DNA of 64,000 bases from Adhaeribacter_A terreus (GCF_042657365.1 NZ_JBHSKT010000002.1:310001-374000), one strand, 5' to 3'; shown: positions 7,961-16,389, numbered from the stretch's first letter. Notes: generated by a model not told the origin, from the letters alone. Translations and numbers: made by a program.

Positions 7961-9293
7961 GTGCTGCAAACTCTGGGTTTTTCAGGCCAAAAGCATAGCG
8001 TTTTTCGAGTAAAATTGCCGTAAACAAGCCACCGTATTCAAACATTAACAGCCATGGATTTTCAGTGTACGCTTTGGTTTGATAGGCAGAATAGGAGAGA
8101 ATTGCCAGGGCCGACCAAACGATAGCATAGCGCGAATTGGCGAGTACGGAAAGGGCCACGAGCGTAGTAATATACCACGGATGCACAATAGTTGCCAGCA
8201 GAAAATGCACCGTTAAGGCAAGTAAAAACAGCTTCGGAAGTTCAGTAAATACAGGTTTGTTTTCGCGGAAAGCCAGACCAATAACGGTGCAGAAAGTAAT
8301 GAAAGAAAGCAGCGGGCCGAGGTTTGCAATCTGGTTATATCCGTAAAAATACCAGCCTATTTCGCGAAGCAAATAATACACGCTCGCATTAAATTCGAAC
8401 TTCTGAAAATAAAGGTTCAGGCTGTTGGAAAAGTGTGCAATAAGCTCGGAATTTACAAACGGCAGGAATAAAAGTACGCAGGTGAAACCCGTAATTGCGC
8501 AGAAAATAATCCACTGTTTCAGGCCTAAGCGTTTAAATAAAAAAGGCAAAATAATAAGCGGCAAAAGTTTGGAACAGACCGCCAACGCCAATGAAATAGC
8601 AGAAAAATGGTAGCGTTTCTGATCGTAAAAGTAAAAGGCCAGCAACGAAAAAAAGATCATCAGCGCTTCGAAGTGCAGGTTGCCGGTCAGTTCCATAATT
8701 ACGAGCGGATTCAATGCATACCACAATACTTTCTTTGCTTCCAGCTCTACCGTTTTCAGTAGCTTTAAAAGCAACCAGACCGAACCCGCTTCTGCCAGTA
8801 AAATGAAGCCGCGCATGAGCATAATTCCGAGTAAATTGTTTCCCGGATCTATGATAGTAGGCAGCGCAAAAATGAACTGGCAAACCGGGGGATAAACGGA
8901 AAAATAATGCGGTGAATTCAGTCCGTTAAAAAGTATTTCGTCCAGGCCGGGAATTTGCCGGAAACTACCGGCAGCGTAAAAATCGGGAAGGTGCAGAAAC
9001 GGATTTTCACCAGCTGCAATTAAGCGACCATCCCAAAGAAAACGGAAATAATCGTCGGAAAGTGCTGGAACGGAAAAAAGCAGAAGCAACCGGAAAAGGA
9101 AGGCAAATGTTAAACCTGTTTTCAGCGAAATTTCACTGCGTAAAGTATAAAAATAGATGCCAAAAAGTAAACCGAATAAACCGGTTAAAACCAGAAAATT
9201 TTCGCGCGGAACTGTGTAGCCCAATGCCAGATAAGCCAGCGCAGAAACCAGCAATGACAGCAATGAAAGTGGTTTTTGAACGGGATTTTTCAT
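7947..9293 (-). CDS. Multi-pass polyprenol-phosphate-dependent glycosyltransferase (GT87/GT-C type)
   Basis: A 448-aa integral membrane protein with about ten hydrophobic segments. After the first helices it carries SDDYFRFLWDGRLIAAGENPF, the acidic periplasmic-loop motif typical of GT-C mannosyltransferases, which use polyprenyl-phospho-sugars. ALNPLVIMELTGNLHFEAL is a further family block. It overlaps the upstream GT2 gene by 4 nt (ATGA), so the pair is translationally coupled. The C-terminus KRYAFGLKNPEF is encoded by a complete 29-bp element (7976-8004). It probably extends an envelope glycan or glycolipid; donor and acceptor are unknown. Confidence 0.8.
   Translation of the reverse strand: MKNPVQKPLSLLSLLVSALAYLALGYTVPRENFLVLTGLFGLLFGIYFYTLRSEISLKTGLTFAFLFRLLLLFSVPALSDDYFRFLWDGRLIAAGENPFLHLPDFYAAGSFRQIPGLDEILFNGLNSPHYFSVYPPVCQFIFALPTIIDPGNNLLGIMLMRGFILLAEAGSVWLLLKLLKTVELEAKKVLWYALNPLVIMELTGNLHFEALMIFFSLLAFYFYDQKRYHFSAISLALAVCSKLLPLIILPFLFKRLGLKQWIIFCAITGFTCVLLFLPFVNSELIAHFSNSLNLYFQKFEFNASVYYLLREIGWYFYGYNQIANLGPLLSFITFCTVIGLAFRENKPVFTELPKLFLLALTVHFLLATIVHPWYITTLVALSVLANSRYAIVWSALAILSYSAYQTKAYTENPWLLMFEYGGLFTAILLEKRYAFGLKNPEFAAQKNR
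7976..8004 (-). repeat. 29-bp dispersed element, copy 7 (inside a gene)
   Basis: Core AAAACGCTATGCTTTT, arm GGCCTGAAAAACC, nearly the consensus. Encodes KRYAFGLKN near the C-terminus of the GT87-like protein, read in the sense direction. Confidence 0.92.
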
Positions 9294-10762
9294 TTGGCCA
9301 AACTATGTTTCAGGCTGTAGAAAAACACCAGACTGTAACCCAGCGCAAGCATGAAATGGAAGTACAACAGCCGGAAATCCTGCAGTTTAAATGCCGCAAA
9401 AATGGCAAACCAGAAAAACAACGCGAGTAAACCTTCCGCTATGTTTATGCCGGAAATTCCGGAGAGCGAATAAGCTGTTTTTTGCCAGCTATTTTGTTCA
9501 TTCGTCAGGTTAAATTTGGGCGTGCGGATGAAAGGCGTTTTGCGGCCCAAGTAACCTTCTGTAACAGCTATGGCGTTATAAAAAGCCAGCCCCATAGAAA
9601 AGGTTAGAAACAGGAAGAACTGAGGCAAAAAATTCCACCATTTTGCCTGCATATTTGTTGCGAGATAAGCCAGCCAATAAAAAAATGCCAGCACCAAGAA
9701 ACCGCTCAGAAATACCGCCGATAACCTGAAGAAATCTTCGGAAAACGGTATGGAATTGCCGGCAAAAAGTAACGCCACACTAATTAACGAAGCCAGAAAA
9801 ATGCACAGATAAACGCTGCTATTCAGTAAATGGAACCAGGCATGCAGTTTGGTTTCGCGGCCGGTTTTGGTTTTCCAAAGCAGGTTCCGGTGTTTTTTGG
9901 CAGTCTCGGCGGCACCTTTGGTCCAGCGGTATTGCTGTTGTTTCAGGGCGGGCATGGAAGCAGGTAATTCGGCCGGAACAACTACGTTTTGTAAATATCT
10001 GAATTGCCAGCCTTTTAATTGCGCCCGGTAACTCAGGTCCAGGTCTTCGGTGAGGGTATCGGCTTCCCAGCCACCGGCGGCTTCTATGCAGGTTTCGCGC
10101 CACACGCCGGCCGTGCCATTAAAATTAATGAAGTGTTTGCCGAAATTTCGTCCGCTTTGTTCTACCGTAAAATGTGCGTTCAACCCGAAAGCCTGGAGTC
10201 TGGTAAGCATGGAATTATGCTCGTTCAAATGGCCCCAACGGGTTTGTACTACGCCAATTTCCGGTGAAGTAAAGGCCGGTATGGTCTGGCGAAGAAAATC
10301 GGGCTCAGGAACAAAATCAGCATCGAAAACAGCAATGAATTCGCCGGTAGCTTGTTGTAAACCATATTGCAAAGCGCCCGCTTTAAAACCGGTTCTGGCC
10401 GGCCGGCGAACGTGTTCAATATTGATTCCCTGTTCTTTAAAAGCCGCGACTTTTTGGGCAATAATTCCTACCGTTTCATCGGTAGAATCGTCGAGAACCT
10501 GGATCTGTAGTTTTTCGTTTGGGTAATTGAATTTGCAAACCGCTTCCAGAAGGCGTTCTACCACGTAGCGTTCGTTGTAAATGGGTAATTGTACCGTTAC
10601 GTCAGGCCAGGTTTCAGGAATTGGAAAAACGGGTTTGGCTTGCTTCTGCGATTTTCGGAACAGGAAAGTGAGATGCAGTTGCATGAGGCTGTAGCAGAAA
10701 ATGAACAGCAAACAGGCAAAATATACCCCCAACAAAAACACCTGAAAAACTTGCAAAGCCAT
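9290..10762 (-). CDS. Family 2 glycosyltransferase, processive cellulose synthase-like
   Basis: A 490-aa membrane glycosyltransferase with one N-terminal helix, a cytoplasmic GT-A domain (VTVQLPIYNE, VLDDSTDET, VFDADFVPE, TEDLDLSYR, QQYRWTKG) and four or more C-terminal helices. The D, DxD, TED and QxxRW set is that of processive GT2 enzymes such as cellulose synthase and glucosylceramide-type synthases. The product is unknown. The last 4 nt overlap the GT87-like gene, and the DPM1-like GT2 gene lies 66 bp upstream, making a three-gene envelope-glycan unit. Two 29-bp element copies (9742-9770, 10449-10477) lie inside the gene, one encoding ETVGIIAQKV just after the DDSTD motif. Confidence 0.85.
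   Translation of the reverse strand: MALQVFQVFLLGVYFACLLFIFCYSLMQLHLTFLFRKSQKQAKPVFPIPETWPDVTVQLPIYNERYVVERLLEAVCKFNYPNEKLQIQVLDDSTDETVGIIAQKVAAFKEQGINIEHVRRPARTGFKAGALQYGLQQATGEFIAVFDADFVPEPDFLRQTIPAFTSPEIGVVQTRWGHLNEHNSMLTRLQAFGLNAHFTVEQSGRNFGKHFINFNGTAGVWRETCIEAAGGWEADTLTEDLDLSYRAQLKGWQFRYLQNVVVPAELPASMPALKQQQYRWTKGAAETAKKHRNLLWKTKTGRETKLHAWFHLLNSSVYLCIFLASLISVALLFAGNSIPFSEDFFRLSAVFLSGFLVLAFFYWLAYLATNMQAKWWNFLPQFFLFLTFSMGLAFYNAIAVTEGYLGRKTPFIRTPKFNLTNEQNSWQKTAYSLSGISGINIAEGLLALFFWFAIFAAFKLQDFRLLYFHFMLALGYSLVFFYSLKHSLAK
9742..9770 (+). repeat. 29-bp dispersed element, copy 8 (inside a gene)
   Basis: Core AAAACGGTATGGAATT, arm GCCGGCAAAAAGT. Antisense within the GT2 gene's C-terminal membrane region. 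Confidence 0.75.
10449..10477 (-). repeat. 29-bp dispersed element, copy 9 (inside a gene)
   Basis: Core GAAACGGTAGGAATTA, arm TTGCCCAAAAAGT. Sense within the GT2 gene; it encodes ETVGIIAQKV directly after the conserved DDSTD. Confidence 0.75.
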
Positions 10763-10800
10763 GAAACAAATATCGGAAGAATGGGGCAGATTAGGGGCAA

Positions 10801-10829
10801 AAAACGCTATGGTTTAGAGCGGAAAAACT
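10801..10829 (+). repeat. 29-bp dispersed element, copy 10
   Basis: Core AAAACGCTATGGTTTA, arm GAGCGGAAAAACT. Fills the short gap between the two GT2 genes and touches the stop codon of the DPM1-like gene. Confidence 0.88.
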
Positions 10830-11521
10830 CAGCGGTAGCGGAAAAGTGTGTACAGGATTTTGTAACCGGCCAGCACGGCACCTTTTATAGTTCCGGAAAT
10901 TTTAGATTTGCCAATGCGGCGGCGATACGGAACAGCAACTTCGGTGCAGCGGAAGCGGTTTTTAGCGGCTTTCAGTTGCATTTCTACCGTCCAGCCATAC
11001 GTTTTGTCCTGCATGTTCAGCTTTTCCAGGCAATCGTAACGAATAGCACGGAAGGGGCCAAGATCGGTGAATTTTACTTTATAGAAACGTTTCAGGAGCC
11101 TGGTTGCCAGCCAGTTGCCGAATATTTGCGGAATGGTCATGGAGCCTCTTTCCGATTCACCTAGCGTGCGGGAGCCAATCACCAGATCAGCATCGTTGTT
11201 CAGGATCGGGTAAAGGAGTTCAGGCATTCTTTCCGGGTAATCGGAATAATCGCCATCCAGGAAAACCACGATATTGGGTTTTTGTTCCGAAGTTTTTTTG
11301 CGGAGATACGCCAAACCTGCTAAACAGGCATTTCCGTACCCTTTTTCCGGCTGAAACAATACTGTGGCACCGTTGGTTTTTGCAATACTGGCTGTTTCGT
11401 CCGAAGAATTATTATCGACCACAATAATTTCCGTAACCAGCCCGCCAGGAATATCTTTCAGCACGTGGCCGATAGAGCTGGCTTCGTTGTATGCGGGAAT
11501 GATAACGGCGATCCTGGGCAT
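10829..11521 (-). CDS. Family 2 glycosyltransferase, dolichyl-phosphate sugar synthase (DPM1) type
   Basis: A 230-aa GT2 enzyme without obvious transmembrane helices. It has IAVIIPAYNEASSI at the N-terminus, VVDNNSSDET, the DxD-type FLDGDYSDYP, and a GERGS-like segment (TLGESERGSM). The family makes polyprenyl-phosphate glucose or mannose from nucleotide sugars. Such a product would be the donor expected by the GT87-type enzyme two genes downstream, so the three genes may form donor synthesis plus two transferases. The ATG (CAT at 11519-11521) has no upstream same-strand neighbour, so this is the first gene of the unit. Confidence 0.85.
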   Translation of the reverse strand: MPRIAVIIPAYNEASSIGHVLKDIPGGLVTEIIVVDNNSSDETASIAKTNGATVLFQPEKGYGNACLAGLAYLRKKTSEQKPNIVVFLDGDYSDYPERMPELLYPILNNDADLVIGSRTLGESERGSMTIPQIFGNWLATRLLKRFYKVKFTDLGPFRAIRYDCLEKLNMQDKTYGWTVEMQLKAAKNRFRCTEVAVPYRRRIGKSKISGTIKGAVLAGYKILYTLFRYR

Positions 11522-11605
11522 TTAATGATGTTTCTGTTAAACAAATATGCTATTTTTTTTTAATATATTCGGCCGGAAAGCAAACCAAATTTGCCCGGAA
11601 CAGTT

Positions 11606-11613
11606 TAGCTTTG
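11606..11613 (+). promoter_or_regulatory. Candidate Bacteroidota -7 box TAGCTTTG
   Basis: Matches the TAnnTTTG -7 consensus of Bacteroidota primary sigma promoters, 34 nt before the Bcp start codon. No convincing -33 TTTG at the usual spacing is visible, so this is tentative. Confidence 0.4.
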
Positions 11614-11647
11614 ATAAAAAACTGTACTCTTTCAGACTTAAAAACTT

Positions 11648-12112
11648 ATGTTGCAACCCGGAGAAAAAGCCCCCGATTTTAAATTATTGACCACTACCGG
11701 CGAACTGTTTCAGCTTTCTGATAAGCTGCGCGAAAACAATGTAGTGCTTTATTTTTACCCCAAAGACGAAACCCGGGGCTGTACTGCGCAAGCCTGTTCG
11801 TTCCGCGATCAATACGAAATTTTTAAGGAACAAGGTGCGGAAGTAGTAGGCATCAGTTCCGATAATATGGCTTCTCATCAGGAGTTTACGAACAAACATC
11901 AGCTTCCGTTCATTCTGCTCAGCGATAACGATGGGCAGGTTCGCAAACAATACAAAGTGCCGCGCACGCTCGGCCTTATTCCCGGTCGTGTAACTTACGT
12001 GATAGATCAGCAGGGCGTGATCCGTTATGCTTTCAATTCGCTTATGAAACCGCTGGAACACGTAAACGGTGCGCTGAACTGTATAAAAGAATTGCAGCAG
12101 AAACAAGCTTAG
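11648..12112 (+). CDS. bcp: Thioredoxin-dependent peroxiredoxin, Bcp/PrxQ family
   Basis: A 154-aa cytoplasmic thiol peroxidase that reduces hydrogen peroxide and organic hydroperoxides using thioredoxin. The peroxidatic Cys45 and the atypical resolving Cys50 are in GCTAQAC, preceded by FYPKDET; this CxxxxC pair is the PrxQ alpha-helix type. The later block LLSDNDGQVRKQYKVP is also typical. It is a single gene with its own promoter-like box and a downstream terminator. Length matches the family exactly. Confidence 0.93.
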   Translation: MLQPGEKAPDFKLLTTTGELFQLSDKLRENNVVLYFYPKDETRGCTAQACSFRDQYEIFKEQGAEVVGISSDNMASHQEFTNKHQLPFILLSDNDGQVRKQYKVPRTLGLIPGRVTYVIDQQGVIRYAFNSLMKPLEHVNGALNCIKELQQKQA

Positions 12113-12159
12113 TTTTCTGCTCATAAGGTTATAAGCTAGTTTTTAAGGTTTGCTTTTAT

Positions 12160-12198
12160 AAGCCCGGATATCTGTATCAAAACGGTTTCCGGGCTTTT
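12160..12198 (+). terminator. Intrinsic terminator after bcp
   Basis: Stem AAGCCCGGA / TCCGGGCTT with a 19-nt loop followed by TTTTGC, 48 bp after the bcp stop. Confidence 0.65.
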
Positions 12199-12294
12199 GC
12201 TTTCGTAGTAAATTCTCTGCGAATAGAAAAGTATTGCAGGCAACTATTTGAAAACTAATAAAGTAAATGCTGGTAGCTTTATCATAACCGAACC

Positions 12295-13308
12295 ATGCAG
12301 CTACGTATATTTCTTCTTTTATTTTTTGCCGGAAGCCTATTCTCAACCGGTGCATTTGCGCAGATCAAGCACAATATAAACCCGAGTTACGACGCCGAAC
12401 TGAGCAATTACACGTATCCTTTTCCGGTGAAGTTCATGCCGCTTCAGCAGGAAAACCAGCACCTGAAAATGGCTTATATGGATGTGGCGCCAGCCGGAAC
12501 GAATTCTCTACCGCATGTAATTTTGCTGTTGCATGGCAAGAACTTTTTCGGAGATTACTGGAAACAAACCATTCAGTTTTTAACCGAAAAAGGGTACCGG
12601 GTTATTGTTCCGGACCAGATCGGTTTCGGAAAGTCGAGTAAGGCCGATCTGCATTACAGTTTTCACCAGTTAGCCGCGAATACTAAAAAACTGCTCGATA
12701 CTTTAGAGATAAAAAAGGTAGTGGTGGTGGGGCATTCTATGGGTGGCATGCTGGCAACCCGTTTTGCGTTAATGTATCCGGAAGCAACCGAAAAACTGAT
12801 CCTGGAAAACCCGATCGGGCTGGAAGATTACCGGCGCGGCGTACCTTTTCAAAGTGTGGATGTGGCGTATCAAAATGAATTGAAAAATTCGGAAAACGCT
12901 ATCCGGAATTACCATAAAACTTATTACCCAACCTGGAAACCGGAATTTGACGAGTGGGTGCGGGTTCCGGCGGCGCAAATTCCCCATCCCGATTTTCCGA
13001 AGGTTGCCCGTGCTTCTGCCTTAACGTACCAGATGATCTACCAGCAGCCCGTTTCGTATGAATTTCCGGATATAAAAGTACCGACTTTGCTCATAATTGG
13101 CCAGGAAGACCGCACCATTGTTGGCAAGGGCCTGATAAAAGATCCGAAGAAATTAAAGCAAATGGGGCAATACCCGCAGTTAGGTAAGAAAGTGGCAAAA
13201 GCAATTCCCAAAGCCAGCCTGGTTGAATTAAAAGGTATCGGTCATATCCCACATTTGCAGGCACCTGATCAGTTTCATGAGGCGTTGCTGAAATTTCTGA
13301 AGGATTGA
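12295..13308 (+). CDS. Secreted alpha/beta hydrolase
   Basis: A 337-aa alpha/beta-hydrolase with a Sec signal peptide (hydrophobic residues 5-20, ending GAFAQ). The oxyanion strand LLLHGKNFFGDYW, the nucleophile elbow GHSMGG (Ser148) and the late GIGHIPHLQAP with the catalytic His are visible; an acid in the IIGQEDRTI strand completes the triad. It is periplasmic or exported and its substrate is unknown. Two imperfect 29-bp element matches (12575-12603, 12893-12921) lie inside it. It is monocistronic and converges on the polyferredoxin gene. Confidence 0.85.
   Translation: MQLRIFLLLFFAGSLFSTGAFAQIKHNINPSYDAELSNYTYPFPVKFMPLQQENQHLKMAYMDVAPAGTNSLPHVILLLHGKNFFGDYWKQTIQFLTEKGYRVIVPDQIGFGKSSKADLHYSFHQLAANTKKLLDTLEIKKVVVVGHSMGGMLATRFALMYPEATEKLILENPIGLEDYRRGVPFQSVDVAYQNELKNSENAIRNYHKTYYPTWKPEFDEWVRVPAAQIPHPDFPKVARASALTYQMIYQQPVSYEFPDIKVPTLLIIGQEDRTIVGKGLIKDPKKLKQMGQYPQLGKKVAKAIPKASLVELKGIGHIPHLQAPDQFHEALLKFLKD
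12575..12603 (-). repeat. 29-bp dispersed element, copy 11 (degenerate, inside a gene)
   Basis: Core AACCCGGTACCCTTTT, arm TCGGTTAAAAACT. The arm fits, the core is degenerate. Antisense within the hydrolase gene; could be chance. Confidence 0.4.
12893..12921 (+). repeat. 29-bp dispersed element, copy 12 (degenerate, inside a gene)
   Basis: Core AAAACGCTATCCGGAA, arm TTACCATAAAACT. The first ten bases match exactly; the T tract is lost. Sense within the hydrolase gene (ENAIRNYHKT). Confidence 0.5.
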
Positions 13309-13354
13309 TTTTTGGAATGGGAAATGATAGAAAACGGATCAGAAATATTATTCT

Positions 13355-14680
13355 TTAATCTAAGATCCGCAGGTTTTCGGCGTGAAAAAAAGGGGTAGGA
13401 GCATAGCGGTTTTTCGGGCTTTTATTTTCCAGTTTTAAAACGCCCCGCGGGCAAACGGTAGCACACATGCCGCACCCCACGCAAGCCGCCCGGATTATTG
13501 GTTTTCCTTTCTGCGCGTATTGTTTCACATCGATTCCCATTTCGCAATAAGTGGAACAGTTGCCGCAGGAAATGCACTGACCGCCGTTGGTAGTAATGCG
13601 GAAGCGCGAAAAATGCTTTTGCAGTAAGCCTAAATAAGCGGCCATGGGGCAACCAAAACGGCACCAAACCCTGGAACCAAAAATGGGATAAAATCCTACG
13701 CCAATTACGCCAGAAAAAATAATGCCAATAAAGAAACCGTACGAACTTGCAAATCCGGCGGAAAGCGAACCCAATAAACTGCCTTGCAGGTAAGAATTAA
13801 GCCAGAGCAAAGCGGTAGTTACGATCACAAAGCCCAGGATCGGGTATAGGATAGCTACTTCCAGTTGCCAGGCCTTGCGGCTTTTATCGGATAAATGGCG
13901 GAACGGATCGCCGGCGGTTTCGGCCAGCGCGCCGCAGCCGCAAACCCAACTGCAATACCAGCGTTTTCCCCAGAAATAGGTAAACACCGGAGTGGCCAGA
14001 AAAGATAGTATAACGCTCCAGAAAACCATGAAAACCGGTAACCCGCCAGGCTGCGCCAGTAAATTATGAACTGTATCGGGGAAAAGATATTCGAATTTGA
14101 GCGGCCAGAAATAAGAGAAATAAAATTCGGGCTGGTTGAAAAGCACTAAAATATGCGGGAGCAGAAAGGCAAAAACCAGTTGAATGAAAATATTGACTGC
14201 TGTACGAAGTAAATGGTACTTGCTATGCCGGTACTTCAGCAGCGCGCGGATGCCCATGATGATTACGGCCAGCGTATAAAAAGCCCCGTACAAAAACCAT
14301 TGATCCGCATTTTTGTTCCGCATCATCTGGCTCAGGCCATCGAATTCCCGGATCAGAAATTCCAGTTTCTCCGGAAACCAGTAAAGTATGAAGTAAAATC
14401 CGGTTAAGATCACGCCTAAAAGCCAAGCTGAAATCCCCCGGATTGTCAGGTTTCGAAACCAGGTATCGTGTTGCAGATTTGCTGAATTCGTTTTTCTGAA
14501 ACGCTGAAAAATAAGCCAGAAACTGCTGCAGATGAATAAAAGAATGCCTGTTTCAGTTAAAAACGGTATCCTTTCCGGGGTAAAAACTCCATAACCAAGT
14601 AAACCCAAACTTAATAAGATGAGTAACGTTGCCGGCCGGGCATTCGGTTTGGCTAATTGGGTTTTTGGTCCGGAAAACAT
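13355..14680 (-). CDS. Membrane-bound 4Fe-4S polyferredoxin (NapH/NosR/CcoG-like)
   Basis: A 441-aa multi-pass inner-membrane electron-transfer protein. Several helices are followed by the loop motifs VCGCGALAETAGDP and CRFGCPMAA, then by a cytoplasmic di-cluster ferredoxin domain with CISCGNCSTYCEMG and CVGCGMCATVCPRG. The ATG at 14680 is preferred over an upstream in-frame ATG at 14785 because the latter would run through the preceding small gene. The chosen start codon lies inside a 29-bp element. It is third in an operon with a FAD-NAD(P)H oxidoreductase and a His-tailed membrane protein, so it probably carries electrons from that flavoprotein to or across the membrane; the acceptor is unknown. 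Confidence 0.82.
   Translation of the reverse strand: MFSGPKTQLAKPNARPATLLILLSLGLLGYGVFTPERIPFLTETGILLFICSSFWLIFQRFRKTNSANLQHDTWFRNLTIRGISAWLLGVILTGFYFILYWFPEKLEFLIREFDGLSQMMRNKNADQWFLYGAFYTLAVIIMGIRALLKYRHSKYHLLRTAVNIFIQLVFAFLLPHILVLFNQPEFYFSYFWPLKFEYLFPDTVHNLLAQPGGLPVFMVFWSVILSFLATPVFTYFWGKRWYCSWVCGCGALAETAGDPFRHLSDKSRKAWQLEVAILYPILGFVIVTTALLWLNSYLQGSLLGSLSAGFASSYGFFIGIIFSGVIGVGFYPIFGSRVWCRFGCPMAAYLGLLQKHFSRFRITTNGGQCISCGNCSTYCEMGIDVKQYAQKGKPIIRAACVGCGMCATVCPRGVLKLENKSPKNRYAPTPFFHAENLRILD
14560..14588 (+). repeat. 29-bp dispersed element, copy 13 (inside a gene)
   Basis: Core AAAACGGTATCCTTTC, arm CGGGGTAAAAACT. Antisense near the 5' end of the polyferredoxin gene. Confidence 0.82.
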
Positions 14681-14688
14681 ACCGTTTT
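14660..14688 (-). repeat. 29-bp dispersed element, copy 14 (contains a start codon)
   Basis: Core AAAACGGTATGTTTTC, arm CGGACCAAAAACC. The ATG at core positions 9-11 is the polyferredoxin start, and the first base of the element is shared with the stop codon of the small gene upstream. Confidence 0.88.
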
Positions 14689-14930
14689 TAATGATGGTGA
14701 TGATGATCGTTGTGGGGTTTGGCGTAAACATTCCGGAATAAACCAAAAATGTAAAGCGCGAGCCAGCAAACATAAAGCCATTCAAAATTCGGAATATCCC
14801 TTTTTACCAGCATTAAAACCAGTTGCGCTAAAGCCGTCATGATAAGGCCGGTAACGGCAATTACCTGGAATGTGTGCATGTGGCGCGGGCTGTAAATTTT
14901 TTTCAGGTCCATAAGTTTCTTTTCCGGCAA
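14688..14930 (-). CDS. Small two-helix membrane protein with polyhistidine C-terminus
   Basis: An 80-aa protein with two transmembrane segments (about residues 20-43 and 48-69) and a C-terminus AKPHNDHHHHH. It lies between the FAD oxidoreductase (8-bp gap) and the polyferredoxin (7-bp gap) in the same direction, which strongly supports translation. The His-rich tail could bind a metal or act in metal delivery to a partner; that is inference. No family recognised. An ATG seven codons in is an alternative start. Confidence 0.72.
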   Translation of the reverse strand: MPEKKLMDLKKIYSPRHMHTFQVIAVTGLIMTALAQLVLMLVKRDIPNFEWLYVCWLALYIFGLFRNVYAKPHNDHHHHH

Positions 14931-14938
14931 AGCAGTTT

Positions 14939-16252
14939 TTACAACCAGCGCAATTTCTTTTTGAGTGCGGTCAATTCTATTTCCGGGTTTTGGGTTTTAA
15001 AGGCCAGCAAGATATCGTTTTCGTTGCGCCGCTGAAACTCCGGATCAAAATTCGCTTCTTTTAAATGTTGCAGCACATACATTAAAGGACGTTTTTCTCC
15101 GATCCATTTTTCGCAAACTTCCTGTCGCAATCTTATTCCCAACGCTATAAACCCGGTTATGCTTTTTACTTCATCGTTTACGTAATTCAAGCGCAAACTG
15201 GCGTTGCCTGCTTCATTTTGCCAGTAAAAGCTGTTTTCGTTTTGGTCGGAATCAGGAACTACATTGCCATACGTTTGTAATTCCAGGTCGAAGAATTTAG
15301 CGGAATTGTACGGAATGCCGCGTTCGTAAGGAATTTTTTTTCCGCAGATATTATGCGCTGCAATTTCGCCCTGCATCCGGCCGGTGTACCAGAGTTGTTC
15401 AATTCGTGCGTTGGCAAAACTTAATTCCGCGCAATCGCCGGCGGCGAAAACATCCGGCTGACTGGTTTCCAGAAACGGATTCACTAAAATGCCTTTGTTC
15501 GTTTCAATGCCAAAGGTCTTTGCCAGATCTGTATTCGGAATTACGCCGGTGGCAATGCCTGCAAAGCTGCAAAGTATGCGTTCATCCTGATCGGTAATGG
15601 CTGCACCAACATTTCCGTTTTCATCGCTTTCCAAATGCTTTAAAGTAGTTTTCAACCGAATTTCGATACCGTTTTCAGCTAAGCGGTTCTCGATCAGTTT
15701 TGCTTCCTGCGGTGGTAAATTCTTCCCCCAGTAATGATTGTCGCGGACCAGCATGGTAACTTTTATATTGCTTGCGTGCAGCATTTCGGCCAGTTCTACG
15801 CCAACCAGACCACCACCTACAATTACGGCAGCGGTGCAATTTTTAGTAGCTGTTTCAATGTTTTGCAGATCCTGTAAGTGGTAAAAACCGTGTACGCCTT
15901 TTAAATGCTGACCGGGCCAGTTCTGAAAGTTAGTTTTGGAGCCGGTTGCCAGCAAAAGTTTATCGTAGCTTATTTTTTCACCGGAAGCCAGCAAGGCAGT
16001 TTTTTGCCTGAAATTGATAGCGTTTACCCAGTCGTGTTTTAAAGAAATGTTGTTTTCGTGCCAGAACCAGTCTTCGTAAGGTTTAATATCGGCGTACCGC
16101 ATCTGCCCTAAATATAAATACATAAGAGCGGTACGGGCATAAAAATGCGGATTCTCGCCGGAGACGATCGTGATCTGGAAACCGGAAAGTTTACGAATTG
16201 TGAGTGCTGCCGTAACGCCGGCAATGCCGTTGCCGATAATTAAAATGTGCAT
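14939..16252 (-). CDS. FAD-dependent NAD(P)H oxidoreductase (rubredoxin reductase / NirB N-terminal type)
   Basis: A 437-aa pyridine nucleotide-disulfide family flavoprotein. The N-terminal Rossmann motif is GNGIAGVTAA (a variant of GxGxxG), followed by LLLATGS, the NAD(P)-binding AVIVGGGLVGVELAEML, and the second FAD motif VFAAGDCAEL. The C-terminal part resembles the NirB/assimilatory-reductase branch. It probably passes electrons from NAD(P)H into the polyferredoxin encoded two genes downstream. It is first in the operon, 8 bp before the small membrane gene. A 29-bp element copy (15998-16026) lies inside. Confidence 0.85.
   Translation of the reverse strand: MHILIIGNGIAGVTAALTIRKLSGFQITIVSGENPHFYARTALMYLYLGQMRYADIKPYEDWFWHENNISLKHDWVNAINFRQKTALLASGEKISYDKLLLATGSKTNFQNWPGQHLKGVHGFYHLQDLQNIETATKNCTAAVIVGGGLVGVELAEMLHASNIKVTMLVRDNHYWGKNLPPQEAKLIENRLAENGIEIRLKTTLKHLESDENGNVGAAITDQDERILCSFAGIATGVIPNTDLAKTFGIETNKGILVNPFLETSQPDVFAAGDCAELSFANARIEQLWYTGRMQGEIAAHNICGKKIPYERGIPYNSAKFFDLELQTYGNVVPDSDQNENSFYWQNEAGNASLRLNYVNDEVKSITGFIALGIRLRQEVCEKWIGEKRPLMYVLQHLKEANFDPEFQRRNENDILLAFKTQNPEIELTALKKKLRWL
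15998..16026 (-). repeat. 29-bp dispersed element, copy 15 (inside a gene)
   Basis: Core TAAACGCTATCAATTT, arm CAGGCAAAAAACT. Sense within the FAD oxidoreductase gene. Confidence 0.78.
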
Positions 16253-16322
16253 GCAGATGCTGAAAACTAAACACGGTGAAGTTACTGAAAATTAGTTTCC
16301 GGCGAGGTTTAATGTAAAAAAT

Positions 16323-16358
16323 AAACGCCCTGAAGCTTTACAGAACTTCAGGGCGTTT
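16323..16358 (-). terminator. Intrinsic terminator after the first Spy-like gene
   Basis: A perfect 13-bp stem AAACGCCCTGAAG / CTTCAGGGCGTTT. It lies 30 bp after the stop of the 127-aa secreted protein gene, which is transcribed leftward. Confidence 0.85.
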
Positions 16359-16389
16359 TGGGTAAAATATATATATATGAAGGAAGGAT

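Noticed and set aside
8591..8619. Possible further 29-bp element in the GT87-like gene
   Set aside because: Only TAGCGTTTC and a short A run fit. The outer ACTTTTT end is missing, so it was not counted.
13355..13430. Element-like GCATAGCGGTTTTT at the polyferredoxin 3' end
   Set aside because: An extra G splits the core, and the arm lies at the wrong distance. Counted as noise.
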